From an uncultured Planktomarina sp. (GTDB taxonomy: Bacteria; Pseudomonadota; Alphaproteobacteria; Rhodobacterales; Rhodobacteraceae), in the NCBI GenBank assembly GCA_943788425.1, contig CALSQF010000001.1:124001-188000 (forward strand): a stretch of 64,000 nucleotides of DNA, in the 5' to 3' direction. Position numbers and translations under genes: made by a program. Shown here piece after piece: positions 1-10,526 of the stretch. The notes under the pieces are model-generated. The model saw only the letters and a program-made list of their open reading frames with translations. It was not told where the DNA came from and did not search any database. Numbering within the stretch: the stretch's first letter is position 1; every line of letters starts with the position of its first letter.

Positions 1-149
1 TCACCCACTACCAAAGACTTTTGGACCATATCAAACCGGATGTGGTTCACATTATGGCCAATGGGCGCATCATCAAGACCGGCGGACCAGAGCTGGCGTT
101 GGAAGTCGAACAAAATGGCTATGCGGACCTTCTGGAGGAGATCGCCTAA
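1..149 (+). CDS. sufC: SufC Fe-S assembly ATPase, C-terminal end only
   Basis: Reading the frame that ends in TAA at 147-149 gives 48 residues, opening [13 protein letters not shown] and ending YADLLEEIA. This matches the C-terminus of SufC, the ABC-type ATPase of the SufBCD scaffold that builds Fe-S clusters in the cytoplasm. The segment includes the typical stretch [14 protein letters not shown] after the H-loop. The Walker motifs lie off the left edge. The stop codon overlaps the sufD start by one base, as expected for translationally coupled suf genes. Identity rests on this short tail plus the following sufD and sufS. Confidence 0.9.
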   Translation, partial: THYQRLLDHIKPDVVHIMANGRIIKTGGPELALEVEQNGYADLLEEIA

Positions 150-1414
150 TGGCTGCACCTTCACAGCAAAAGGTAAACACCCGCGCTCTGTGCGATGCGC
201 CGCTCATTGAAAGCTCAGGCGTTTGGTCCAAAGAGGCACGCATGATGGCCTCTGCTCGGGCCCAGGCGTCAGGTTTACCGCAACGCCGGGATGAATATTG
301 GAAATACACCCGTCCTGATGCCTTTGTTCATGCCGATGTGACGCTCCAAGCATCTCAACGCAGCAGCTTAGGTCTGTTCGACCAACGCGCCACAATTTCG
401 GTTGCATTTGAAGACGGACAGATTCAGGCGGCGGCGCTTCCCAGCGCGGCTCATTGCACGCTAGAGAGCTTGTCATCTGCCTCTGGTTTAGACCTCCATT
501 GGGCTCGGGATATTTACGGGCACTTGGAAGCGGCAGGACAGAAACCGGTTCAACGGAGCTTGGCGGCTGTGAACACCGCTGTTGCGCGGGAAGGGTTACT
601 CGTAAATGTGACGGGCGCCGTCGCGGCCCCCATTCATATCCAAGCCACCTCCTCTGGCCAAAGCGACTCCACTATCCATCATGTGATCAAAGTGGCCCCT
701 GGGGCAGAGGTCACCGTGATTGAAACGGGGCAATATGGGGCGCGGTCCAATATTGTTTTGGAGGTTGACGTCGCCGATGGAGGCCGTTTCCAGCACATCC
801 GGGTGCAAGACGGCAATGAGCGTCACATGCTAACGCATATTTTTGGCAAGATCGGCGCAGAGGCGGTCTTTAAGACTTTCACGCTCACTGCGGGTGGTCA
901 ATTGACCCGTAACGAATGCGTTTTGCAGCTCCTGGGCGACGACGCTTCTGTGTCCGTGGCCGGAGCCTGTTTGGGTGATGGTGATTTTCACCACGATGAT
1001 ACCGTGTTCATCACCCATGATGCCGTGAATTGCGAAAGCCGCCAGGTGTTTAAGAAGGTCTTACGCAATGGCGCGGTCGGTGTGTTCCAGGGCAAAATAT
1101 TGGTGAAAGCCGGGGCGCAAAAAACCGATGGCTATCAGATCAGCCAATCTTTGTTGTTGGATGATGACAGCCAGTTTTTGGCAAAACCTGAGCTTGAAAT
1201 CTATGCCGATGACGTGGCCTGTTCGCATGGCTCCACCTCCGGGGCGATTGATGTGCAAGCGTTGTTCTACCTGCGCTCGCGAGGGGTGCCCGAGGCCAAG
1301 GCCATAGATCTTTTGACCTTGTCTTTTGTGGCTGAAGCAATTGAAGAGATTGAAGATTCGGATTTGGCGCAGGACATTCTCGATCATTTGACCAACACAA
1401 TGTCGGCTCAGTAG
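149..1414 (+). CDS. sufD: SufD, Fe-S cluster assembly scaffold subunit
   Basis: This 421-residue protein is the SufD partner of the SufBC2D scaffold, which receives sulfur from SufS/SufE and iron for cluster assembly. The C-terminal half is the right-handed beta-helix SufBD core. The conserved segment around residues 350-365 (ACSHGSTSGAI) contains the family HG motif, and the tail is helical and acidic. The N-terminal part carries the family motif RRDEYWKYTRP near residues 46-56, as in other proteobacterial SufD. The start ATG overlaps the sufC stop. Length is normal for alphaproteobacterial SufD. Confidence 0.95.
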   Translation: MAAPSQQKVNTRALCDAPLIESSGVWSKEARMMASARAQASGLPQRRDEYWKYTRPDAFVHADVTLQASQRSSLGLFDQRATISVAFEDGQIQAAALPSAAHCTLESLSSASGLDLHWARDIYGHLEAAGQKPVQRSLAAVNTAVAREGLLVNVTGAVAAPIHIQATSSGQSDSTIHHVIKVAPGAEVTVIETGQYGARSNIVLEVDVADGGRFQHIRVQDGNERHMLTHIFGKIGAEAVFKTFTLTAGGQLTRNECVLQLLGDDASVSVAGACLGDGDFHHDDTVFITHDAVNCESRQVFKKVLRNGAVGVFQGKILVKAGAQKTDGYQISQSLLLDDDSQFLAKPELEIYADDVACSHGSTSGAIDVQALFYLRSRGVPEAKAIDLLTLSFVAEAIEEIEDSDLAQDILDHLTNTMSAQ

Positions 1415-1419
1415 CGCGC

Positions 1420-1896
1420 ATGGCTATGACACGGGATATTGTGGAAGCGCATTTGCGCCCACGGCGTGTTATGGCCCGGCTCTTGGCCATGGGCCTGCGC
1501 GAAGATCGGGCTTTAGCGATGCTGATGGGCTCTTGCCTTTTGTTGTTCATGTCGCAATGGCCCTACCGGGCTCGGCAGGCCCATGAGACGGGCGGCACAC
1601 TGACCGACACCATCCAGCACGATGCGGTGGGTTTGATCTTTGTCCTGCCGCTTTTGGCCTATGGCTTGGCTGCGCTATTGCGCCTGGTGACCCGCGCCAT
1701 AGGCGCGGCAGCAGATTTCTATTCTGCGCGATTGGCGCTATTTTGGGCACTTTTGGCCAGTACCCCGGCGGTCGTTTTGGCCGGAATGACCAAAGGGTTC
1801 ATCGGGCCAGGACCGGCCCATACCGCCGTGGGCGCGATATGGCTGGTAATTTTTCTTTGGATCTTAATCAACTCTCTTATTGAGGCAGAACAATGA
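1420..1896 (+). CDS. YIP1-family membrane protein (first of two)
   Basis: A 158-residue integral membrane protein with about four hydrophobic segments, roughly residues 30-50, 70-90, 105-125 and 135-152. It resembles the YIP1-domain proteins that Rhodobacteraceae keep between sufD and sufS. No enzymatic motif is visible. It starts 5 bases after sufD, and its stop overlaps the ATG of the next gene (ATGA). A second in-frame ATG lies 6 bases downstream (MAM...), so the exact start is uncertain. Its role in Fe-S assembly is only inferred from position. Confidence 0.75.
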   Translation: MAMTRDIVEAHLRPRRVMARLLAMGLREDRALAMLMGSCLLLFMSQWPYRARQAHETGGTLTDTIQHDAVGLIFVLPLLAYGLAALLRLVTRAIGAAADFYSARLALFWALLASTPAVVLAGMTKGFIGPGPAHTAVGAIWLVIFLWILINSLIEAEQ

Positions 1897-2471
1897 ACCC
1901 GTTTCTTGCACTTTTGCGGTTAAGTCTAACCAATCCAACAGCCGCAGGGCAGATGTTGGTCAACCTACGCCTTAACCTCAGCACGGCTTTTACCGCCTTT
2001 GCACTTGTTATCATCGCAGCTGTGCTAATAATGTTCATCCTATCCGAGTTCCAGGGTATGACAGTCCTGCCGGGCTTTGTTCCACTTACACCATGGGGTT
2101 TGACAGCGCTTATGGGGGGCGGCACCCTTGGCCTCGTCTGCTGTATTTGGCTGATATCTCGGGCCTTTAGCCAAAATGGGCGGTTCGCCGATGGGTTACT
2201 GGTATTTGCTTGGATCCAAGTGCTGCAAATTTTGCTGCACATCGCTCAGTCAGTGCTGATGGTGATTTCTATAACCATGGCCGGGCTTATTGGCCTATTC
2301 GCCACGTTTTTGATGTTTTGGATCTTATTCGGCTTGATGAGTGCTTGGCTTGAGTTGGGTTCCATGCTCAAGGCAGCCCTCTGCTTTGTTCTTGGTTTGG
2401 TTGCGCTGTCTTTGGGTGGTGCATTTCTTTTGGTATTGCTCGGATTTTCTTCGGGGCAGGTGGCGCTATGA
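1893..2471 (+). CDS. YIP1-family membrane protein (second of two)
   Basis: A 192-residue, strongly hydrophobic protein with about five membrane segments, starting MNPFLALLRLSLTNP. The opening cytoplasmic helix followed by a run of transmembrane helices fits the YIP1 domain found beside suf genes in Rhodobacterales. It overlaps the previous gene by ATGA, and its own TGA overlaps the sufS ATG, so the three genes are translationally coupled. No catalytic residues can be named. Function is unknown, and the link with sulfur mobilisation is by context only. Confidence 0.75.
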   Translation: MNPFLALLRLSLTNPTAAGQMLVNLRLNLSTAFTAFALVIIAAVLIMFILSEFQGMTVLPGFVPLTPWGLTALMGGGTLGLVCCIWLISRAFSQNGRFADGLLVFAWIQVLQILLHIAQSVLMVISITMAGLIGLFATFLMFWILFGLMSAWLELGSMLKAALCFVLGLVALSLGGAFLLVLLGFSSGQVAL

Positions 2472-3691
2472 GTTTTGATGTATCCCGTATTCGTGCAGAT
2501 TTTCCGATCCTGTCTCGGCAGGTGAACAATAAGCCTTTGGTCTATCTCGACAATGGCGCCTCGGCGCAAAAACCACAGGTGGTGATCGACGCTATCACCC
2601 AGGCTTATAGCTCTGAATATGCAAATGTTCACAGGGGTTTGCACTACCTATCTAACCTTGCAACTGACAAATATGAAGCCGTTCGCGGCAAGCTCGCGCG
2701 ATTTTTAAACGCGGCCTCAGAGGAGCATATCATCCTCAACTCGGGCACCACCGAAGGCATCAATCTGGTGGCCTATGGCTGGGCAATGCCGCGCTTTGAG
2801 GCGGGCGATGAAATCGTACTGTCGATTATGGAGCATCACGCCAATATTATCCCGTGGCATTTTTTGCGCGAGAGACTGGGCGTGAAGCTGACTTGGGTGG
2901 ATGTGGATATGAACGGTGATCTGGATCCCGAGGCTGTCATTGCCGCCATTGGGCCCAAGACAAAACTGGTGGCTATTACCCAGATGTCGAATGTGTTGGG
3001 CACGGTGGTCGATGTGAAATCCATCACCCAAGAGGCTCAAGCACGCGGCGTTGCGGTTTTGGTGGATGGATCGCAAGCGGCGGTCCATATGGCGGTCGAC
3101 GTGCAGGATATCGGGTGTGACTTCTATGCTATCACAGGGCATAAACTGTACGGTCCAAGCGGTTCTGGTGCAATTTACATCAAACCTGAACGCATGGCTG
3201 AAATGCGTCCCTTCATGGGTGGTGGCGATATGATCCGCGATGTTGGCCGTGAAGAGGTCACTTATAACACGCCTCCCATGATGTTTGAGGCCGGAACGCC
3301 AGGCATTGTTCAGCAAATCGGCCTTGGTGTGGCTGTGGACTATATGATGGAAATCGGCATGGAAGAAATTTCCGCCCATGAAGCCTCTATCGGCGCCTAT
3401 GCCCGGCAAAGGCTCGACGGGCTCAATTGGTTAAACGTTCAAGGACAATCTGTCGGCAAGGGCGCTATTTTTTCCTTCACCCTCGACGGCGCGGCCCATG
3501 CCCATGACATCTCAACGGTCTTGGATAAAAAGGGCATTGCCGTGCGGGCAGGGCAACATTGCGCGCAACCCCTCATGGATCACCTATCGGTCAATGCCAC
3601 CTGCCGAGCCAGCTTCGCGATGTATAACACAAAGGCGGAGGTGGATGCTTTGGTTGAGGGTTTAGAGTTTTGCCACGAGCTTTTTGGATAA
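2468..3691 (+). CDS. sufS: SufS cysteine desulfurase
   Basis: A 407-residue class V PLP aminotransferase-fold enzyme that removes sulfur from cysteine as a persulfide for the SufBCD scaffold. The PLP lysine is Lys226 in ITGHKLYGPSG. The catalytic cysteine is Cys365 in RAGQHCAQPLMDH, in the short lobe typical of group II (SufS/CsdA) desulfurases. The N-terminal motif VYLDNGASAQKPQ is also characteristic. Length matches the family. It ends the suf operon: no further plus-strand gene follows, and a minus-strand tRNA comes next. Confidence 0.97.
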   Translation: MSFDVSRIRADFPILSRQVNNKPLVYLDNGASAQKPQVVIDAITQAYSSEYANVHRGLHYLSNLATDKYEAVRGKLARFLNAASEEHIILNSGTTEGINLVAYGWAMPRFEAGDEIVLSIMEHHANIIPWHFLRERLGVKLTWVDVDMNGDLDPEAVIAAIGPKTKLVAITQMSNVLGTVVDVKSITQEAQARGVAVLVDGSQAAVHMAVDVQDIGCDFYAITGHKLYGPSGSGAIYIKPERMAEMRPFMGGGDMIRDVGREEVTYNTPPMMFEAGTPGIVQQIGLGVAVDYMMEIGMEEISAHEASIGAYARQRLDGLNWLNVQGQSVGKGAIFSFTLDGAAHAHDISTVLDKKGIAVRAGQHCAQPLMDHLSVNATCRASFAMYNTKAEVDALVEGLEFCHELFG

Positions 3692-3737
3692 CGCCAAAAG
3701 CCTTCAATCCTTAAAATACCCTACATCTGCGCAAATT

Positions 3738-3811
3738 TGGAGCGGGTAACGGGAATTGAACCCGTAACTCAAGCTTGGGAAGCTCGCGTGATACCTTTTC
3801 ACCATACCCGC
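3738..3811 (-). tRNA. tRNA-Gly (anticodon CCC)
   Basis: Read on the minus strand, 74 nt fold into a complete cloverleaf. The acceptor stem is GCGGGTA paired with TACCCGC, then discriminator T and an encoded CCA. The anticodon arm is CGAGC-TTCCCAA-GCTTG, giving anticodon CCC. The T arm is ACGGG-TTCAATT-CCCGT. The CCC anticodon decodes GGG glycine codons. It stands alone between convergent-side sufS and the upstream ASKHA gene, whose stop is 58 bases away. Confidence 0.95.
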
Positions 3812-3869
3812 GCTACGCCGATGCCTAGTGACTTCATGACAAGGGGTCAAGCTGCGATCGGCGTCGGGC

Positions 3870-5909
3870 TTATCGCCTCCTGCGCCGGCGCCCAGCCGAG
3901 GCGCTATCTCCACCGCCAGTGTTGAAATTTACATTCGGCAAAGGCACAGCAGATTTGAGCGTTGTGAATGGGTCATCTGAATTGGGAATTGCCGAGGCAT
4001 TGACAAAATGCTCCTGAAACCGTGGTTCAATCGCGGTTTCAATTTTTTCAATCTGCCGTACGGTCTGTTCGATGGCAGCCCGCTGTGCTGTGTCAATCAA
4101 TGCAATGCGTGCGCCTGATCCCGCGGCATTTCCTGCAGAGGTTACCCGGTCAAAGGGCACATCGGGGATCATTCCCAAAACCAGCGCGTGTTTGGGCGAA
4201 ATATGAGCCCCAAAGGCGCCGGCCAGCACAACACGATCCACTTTATCTACGCCGAACTTATCCATCAGGAGCCTTGCGCCGGAATATAGGGCGGCTTTGG
4301 CCATTTGTATGGCGCGGATATCGGGATTTGTGACCGTGATTTTCGGCCCCCCTTCAGCGGTGCCCTCATACATCACATAGCTATGGGTGCGCCCGTCTAA
4401 CACGCAGCGCGCTGTGCCGGTTTGCTCTGCCGAGCCAATAAGCCCGGATGGGTCCAAAATTCCAGCGATACGCATTTCTGCAATAGCTTCAATGATGCCC
4501 GAGCCACAAATGCCAGTGATGCCGCTGCTTTTAATGACCTCCCAAAAACCGTCCTCATCAGACCAAAGCTCACAGCCGATCACCCGGAAACGCGGCTCTT
4601 TAGATATCGGATCAATTTCAACCTTTTCGATGGCTCCCGGTGCGGCACGCTGGCCGGAGCTGATTTGCGCCCCCTCGAAGGCCGGGCCTGTGGGAGAAGA
4701 GCAGGCGAGCACCTTTTCCCGGTTGCCCAGCAAAATTTCCGCATTTGTCCCAACATCCACGACCAGTACCAAATCTTTTGAGAGGTTTGGGGCTTCGGAC
4801 AAAGCAACCGCGGCTGCATCTGCGCCCACATGGCCCGCAATGCAAGGTAAAATATAGGCGCGGGCGCTGGGATGGATGTTGATGTCCAACTGATGAGCAA
4901 ATAGGCGCAGGGCGTTTGAGGTGGCCAAAGCAAAGGGCGCTTGCCCCAGCTCAAAGGGGTCAATCCCTAAGAAAAGATGGTGCATGACGGGATTGCAAAC
5001 GAAGACCGCATCCATGATCAAGCTCTTATCTATCTCCGCCTCTGCCGAGATTTGGGTAAACAACGCGTCCATCCCGTCACGCACCGCCCGGGTCATTTCC
5101 TGATCCCCGCCCGAGTTCATCATCGCATAGCTGACCCGGCTCATCAGGTCTTCGCCAAATCGAATTTGCGGGTTCATCAATCCAGAGGAGGCGACAACCT
5201 CACCGGTGCGCAGATCACACAGATGGGCGGCGATTGTGGTCGATCCAAGATCAACGGCCATGCCATAGACCGTGCCCTCATAAAGTCCCGGCCACAAATG
5301 AATGATCTGAGGATCGTCGCCCGCATCGGCATGGTGGACGGCGCAGGTCACCTTCCAACCGCCTTTGCGCAAAATTGGCTGCATCTTTGGCAATATGCTG
5401 AAATCTGCCTGTACATTTTCAAGCTGCCATTGGCTTTCCAAGGCGGCCACCAAACGCTCCAAATCCCCTGACGGGTTGTGCATATCGGGTTCTTCCACCT
5501 CGACATAATAAATCCGGGTTGAAGGATTAAGTGTAATGTCGAGCACTTCTGCGCGTTTGCGTACCACTTGCTTGTGCACCTGGCTTTCGGGCGGCACATC
5601 AATAACGATATCGCCCTGAACTGTCGCTTGGCAGCCAAGCCGGCGACCGTCAATCAAGCCGCGTTTGTCTTTGTAGCGTTGCTCAACCGCGTTCCAGTTA
5701 GACAGCGCGCCTGCGGCGACTGTGACCCCGTGTTTGGAAAATTCACCATAGCCTGGCGTGATCTGGCATTTGGAGCAAATGCCGCGACCGCCGCAGACCG
5801 AGTCGAGATCCACGCCCAATTGCCGCGCTGCAGTAAGGATAGGTGTGCCGGTTTCGAAACGTCCACGTTTGCCTGAGGGGGTGAACAGCACCAGATGCTC
5901 TTGTGTCAT
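3870..5909 (-). CDS. ASKHA-domain corrinoid activation protein (RACo/RamA-like) with N-terminal 2Fe-2S ferredoxin domain
   Basis: A 679-residue protein. Residues 1-100 form a plant-type 2Fe-2S ferredoxin domain, with Cys39, Cys45, Cys48 (CGGRGICSKC) and Cys93. A linker follows. From about residue 215 there is an actin-like ASKHA domain with phosphate-loop motif DLGSTT (220-225) and a second VVDVGTNAEI motif. Such proteins reductively reactivate Co(II) corrinoids for methyltransferases in an ATP-dependent way. No corrinoid protein or methyltransferase is adjacent, although an MttB-family gene lies at the far right edge. The C-terminus is a low-complexity tail ending in six arginines (674-679). 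The natural partner is unknown. Confidence 0.88.
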   Translation of the reverse strand: MTQEHLVLFTPSGKRGRFETGTPILTAARQLGVDLDSVCGGRGICSKCQITPGYGEFSKHGVTVAAGALSNWNAVEQRYKDKRGLIDGRRLGCQATVQGDIVIDVPPESQVHKQVVRKRAEVLDITLNPSTRIYYVEVEEPDMHNPSGDLERLVAALESQWQLENVQADFSILPKMQPILRKGGWKVTCAVHHADAGDDPQIIHLWPGLYEGTVYGMAVDLGSTTIAAHLCDLRTGEVVASSGLMNPQIRFGEDLMSRVSYAMMNSGGDQEMTRAVRDGMDALFTQISAEAEIDKSLIMDAVFVCNPVMHHLFLGIDPFELGQAPFALATSNALRLFAHQLDINIHPSARAYILPCIAGHVGADAAAVALSEAPNLSKDLVLVVDVGTNAEILLGNREKVLACSSPTGPAFEGAQISSGQRAAPGAIEKVEIDPISKEPRFRVIGCELWSDEDGFWEVIKSSGITGICGSGIIEAIAEMRIAGILDPSGLIGSAEQTGTARCVLDGRTHSYVMYEGTAEGGPKITVTNPDIRAIQMAKAALYSGARLLMDKFGVDKVDRVVLAGAFGAHISPKHALVLGMIPDVPFDRVTSAGNAAGSGARIALIDTAQRAAIEQTVRQIEKIETAIEPRFQEHFVNASAIPNSDDPFTTLKSAVPLPNVNFNTGGGDSASAGRRRRRR

Positions 5910-6057
5910 GGGAAACCTTTAAAGAAGAACTTGTGCTCAACTTACTGCGCTTCGGCGAAGGGTAAAGAGCTGGAACGGCCGAAAATGGTCATTCCGCGGC
6001 ACATCAGGTAAAATCAAATCAAGAGAACCTCAAATCGGGAAACAAAACGCCCAGGGC

Positions 6058-6087
6058 TTGTGCCATGATAGCGCGAATGGGTATAAA
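6058..6087 (+). promoter_or_regulatory. candidate sigma70-type promoter of guaB
   Basis: TTGTGC at 6058-6063 and TATAAA at 6082-6087 are separated by 18 bases, about 80 bases before the guaB start. The -10 box matches consensus at five of six positions and the -35 at four. The guaB start itself has a strong ribosome site (AGGAGGA, about 6 bases before ATG). This is a pattern match only. Confidence 0.45.
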
Positions 6088-6091
6088 TTGA

Positions 6092-7617
<1,526 letters not shown>

Positions 7618-7618
<1 letters not shown>

Positions 7619-8775
7619 TGACACCCGGCGCCCGTGTAGCGGCACATATTGATATTTTAGAGGCTATTCTGTCTGGCGTTCCGGCGGAAAAGGCTCTGAC
7701 AAATTGGGCACGGGGCAATCGGTTTGCAGGATCAAAAGATCGGGCTGCCGTGCGAGATTTGGCATTCCAGGCGCTGCGGTGCCGCCGGTCCGCTGGAGCC
7801 TGGCCGGAGCCACAATCGGCGCGTGCCTGGGCCATTGGGGCGCTGCGCGCCAATGGATCGGATCCAAATGAGTTTTTTACCGGAATAGCGCATGCGCCCG
7901 CCGCACTTCAGGCCGAAGATGTTGCGTCACTTCCCACAGATCGCGATCGTTTGGACCTACAAGATTGGGTGATCGATCGATTAACCAAGGAATATGGTGC
8001 AGCGAAAACCGCTGAGATTGGCGCGGTCCTGCGGCATCGCGCGCCGATCACCCTGCGTGTAAATGTACAAAAGACGACCCGCGCCCAGCTCCAAGCGGAA
8101 TTGGCCAAGGCGGAGATTGAAACCAGTCCCAATCCGGCCTCCGACACGGCGCTGACGATCTTGAGCAATCCCCGCCGCGCCGTACTTCAGTCTTGTTTTC
8201 AGCAGGGTTGGTTTGAACTGCAAGACGCGGCATCTCAGGCTGTGGCAGATGCAATTGTGCTCAATGGGCGGATATTGGATTATTGCGCGGGAGGTGGTGG
8301 CAAGTCCTTGGCACTTGCCGCGCGCAGTGGGTTGAAAATATTTGCTCATGATATTTCCGCCGCGCGCATGTCGGAAATTGCGCCGCGCGCGTCACGTGGC
8401 GGCCATGACATTGAGGTCATCTCACCGCAAGATTTGGCACCAGCGGCAAAATTTGACACGGTGGTATGCGATTTACCCTGTTCTGGCAGCGGCGCCTGGC
8501 GCCGATCTCCGGAAAGTAAATGGAGCCTGACACCAAAAGATCTTGAGTGCTATATACGCCTCCAACGTGACATCATTGCCAAAGCGATCACGCATTTGGC
8601 ACCAAATGGATATCTCGCGTTAATCACTTGCTCTATCTTTGCGGCTGAAAACCATGAGCAGCGGCAATTTGTCAGCGATAATTTCCCTGATTTGACCTTT
8701 TGCAGCACAACACAATATTTGCCCAGTGCGACGCAAGATGGGCTCTATTTGGTTGCCTTTAAGAAAGATATTTAA
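7618..8775 (+). CDS. RsmB/NOP-family RNA cytosine-C5 methyltransferase
   Basis: A 385-residue SAM-dependent RNA m5C methyltransferase. The N-terminal part resembles the helical NusB-like region of RsmB. The catalytic half has the SAM motif LDYCAGGGGKSLALAA near residue 220, motif IV DLPCSGSGAWRR and motif VI ITCSIF, which supply the two cysteines of the family. It is coupled to guaB by a one-base stop/start overlap. The usual target in this family is 16S rRNA; the exact base cannot be read from sequence. Alphaproteobacteria carry several paralogues, so the symbol rsmB is withheld. Confidence 0.88.
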
Positions 8776-8786
8776 GCGGGATTGTC

Positions 8787-9116
8787 TTACATTGTATACT
8801 GCACAAATTGATCGAAGCTCATATGGCATGTCGACGTCGGCAATCCCGCCATCGAATTGCGGGCCCAATACCGACACCAGCTGCGCAGCCACCTTATAGG
8901 TTAGCGGATAAGCGCGAAGGTTTCAGTATCTTGCACTGTGGTGAGCTGCAATAGAGGGCGCACAAAGCGATTATACCGATAGAGCGGTAAGTGCTTTAAT
9001 TTTGGAGGATTTCCGAATCTACCATTGGCCTCGGATCCCAAAGCCACTTCCGAAGCAATTGATCCGGTTTTAGGCACGGTTCGGAGCACAAGGTTATAGC
9101 GCAAAAATATCAGCAA
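8787..9116 (-). pseudogene. truncated sulfotransferase-like gene with in-frame stop
   Basis: On the minus strand, a frame opening MLIFLRYNLVLRTVPKTGS runs 71 codons to TAA at 8901-8903. It then continues in the same frame with clearly related sequence (PIRWLRSWCRYWARNSMAG, then SFDQFVQ) until a second TAA at 8787-8789. The P-loop-like PKTGS, PLYRYNRF and the RxP-WLRSWYRYR pattern match a conserved Rhodobacteraceae sulfotransferase-family protein of about 200 residues. The TAA replaces the Glu of the usual REP. The C-terminal half is missing, next to the rsmB-like gene. I judge it a decaying remnant; homologues are named from memory. Confidence 0.7.
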
Positions 9117-9194
9117 TAATCTATTAAAATCAGAAGTTTTTGATCAATATTTAAAAGTTTTGCTCAGAATGAAAGCCTGATTTGTAGAAAAATC

Positions 9195-9240
9195 TTGATT
9201 TGTTCTTGTTTTGGTCCGATAAAAAGAACAAGAAGAGAAC
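9195..9240 (+). promoter_or_regulatory. recA promoter with alphaproteobacterial SOS (LexA) box
   Basis: GAAC-N7-GAAC at 9226-9240 is the reverse complement of GTTC-N7-GTTC, the LexA site known for Rhodobacter and other alphaproteobacteria. It lies 50 bases before the recA ATG. A weak promoter, TTGATT (9195-9200) with a 17-base spacer and GATAAA (9218-9223), would place the transcription start inside the box. A second, imperfect half-matching site (GTTC-N7-GGTC, 9202-9216) lies within the spacer. LexA repression of recA is therefore expected. Confidence 0.75.
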
Positions 9241-9290
9241 ATTACATCATTGTCCCCCCGTCTTGGGTGTGGAATAAGGAGCGTGAAACA

Positions 9291-10379
9291 ATGGCAACGG
9301 CAGATTTACTCACAATGGCACCAAAAACAGGCGACCGTCAAAAGGCGCTAGACAGCGCTTTGGCACAAATCGAACGTCAGTTCGGCAAAGGTTCAATCAT
9401 GACACTCGGCGAGGGCGCGGTTATCGCCGGGATTGAGGCAACCTCTACAGGCTCAATCGGCCTTGATATTGCTCTTGGTATTGGCGGTTTGCCCAAAGGG
9501 CGGATCATTGAAATCTACGGCCCAGAGTCCTCAGGCAAAACAACTTTGACCCTGCATTGCGTGGCGGAGGAACAGAAAAAGGGCGGCGTCTGTGCATTTG
9601 TAGACGCTGAACATGCGCTTGATCCTCTATATGCTCGAAAACTTGGCGTAAATTTGGAAGAGCTGCTAATCTCACAACCCGACACGGGCGAGCAGGCTTT
9701 GGAAATCACTGATACTTTGGTGCGGTCGGGCGCAGTTTCCATGGTAGTGGTTGATTCTGTTGCAGCTCTGACACCGAAGTCGGAGTTGGAAGGTGATATG
9801 GGTGATGCACAGGTTGGTGCACAAGCCCGGTTAATGAGCCAAGCTATGCGTAAACTGACCGGTAGTATTAGTAAATCCAACTGTATGGTCATTTTCATCA
9901 ACCAAATTCGGATGAAGATTGGCGTTATGTTTGGAAGCCCGGAAACCACAACCGGCGGCAATGCGTTGAAATTTTACTCGTCCGTGCGATTGGATATTCG
10001 TCGGATCGGTGCTTTGAAGGACCGTGACGAGGTTGTCGGCAATGCAACCCGGGTCAAAGTAGTGAAAAACAAAGTCGCCCCGCCCTTTAAACAGGTAGAA
10101 TTTGACATCATGTATGGGGAGGGCATCTCCAAAATGGGCGAGCTGATTGATCTGGGCGTCAAAGGTGGCTTTGTTGAGAAATCTGGCAGTTGGTATAGCT
10201 ATGGTGATGAACGCATTGGCCAAGGCCGTGAAAATGCCAAGGTCTTTTTAAGTGAAAACAAAGATATGGCCTATGATATTGAAGCAAAAATTCGCGAAGC
10301 TCATGGGTTGAAGTTTGAACGACCCAATGATGTGGACGCGCCGCGTTCCAACGATGAAGACAATGTGATCGATCTCTAG
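9291..10379 (+). CDS. recA: RecA recombinase
   Basis: A 362-residue RecA: ATP-dependent strand exchange and co-protease activity for LexA cleavage. Walker A is GPESSGKTT at residues 77-85. The Walker B region [16 protein letters not shown] and loop L2 region around [14 protein letters not shown] are intact, with the usual acidic C-terminus. The frame is open further upstream, but ATG 9291 is chosen because AAGGAG lies 8 bases before it and the protein then starts like other RecA proteins. The SOS box upstream and the terminator downstream mark it as a single-gene unit. Confidence 0.98.
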   Translation: MATADLLTMAPKTGDRQKALDSALAQIERQFGKGSIMTLGEGAVIAGIEATSTGSIGLDIALGIGGLPKGRIIEIYGPESSGKTTLTLHCVAEEQKKGGVCAFVDAEHALDPLYARKLGVNLEELLISQPDTGEQALEITDTLVRSGAVSMVVVDSVAALTPKSELEGDMGDAQVGAQARLMSQAMRKLTGSISKSNCMVIFINQIRMKIGVMFGSPETTTGGNALKFYSSVRLDIRRIGALKDRDEVVGNATRVKVVKNKVAPPFKQVEFDIMYGEGISKMGELIDLGVKGGFVEKSGSWYSYGDERIGQGRENAKVFLSENKDMAYDIEAKIREAHGLKFERPNDVDAPRSNDEDNVIDL

Positions 10380-10415
10380 GAACCTGACTGCCCTGGGCGC
10401 TAAAAAAATATCAAA

Positions 10416-10452
10416 CAAAACACCCCGGTGCATGATACGCTGGGGTGTTTTG
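10416..10452 (+). terminator. intrinsic terminator after recA
   Basis: An 11-bp perfect stem, CAAAACACCCC paired with GGGGTGTTTTG, with a 15-base loop, begins 37 bases after the recA stop. The T-run is inside the stem arm, so it may act in both directions. It lies upstream of the true alaS start. Confidence 0.7.
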
Positions 10453-10526
10453 CTTTGCCGTGGACACTTGTGGAAAGGAAAGGTAAGTCTTCTGGCAACC
10501 CCAATTTACAAGGTTTTTGCGAAGAA

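Noticed and set aside
3737-3925. Short open frames over the tRNA-Gly gene
   Set aside because: The region folds as a complete tRNA with CCA; translated frames there are accidental.
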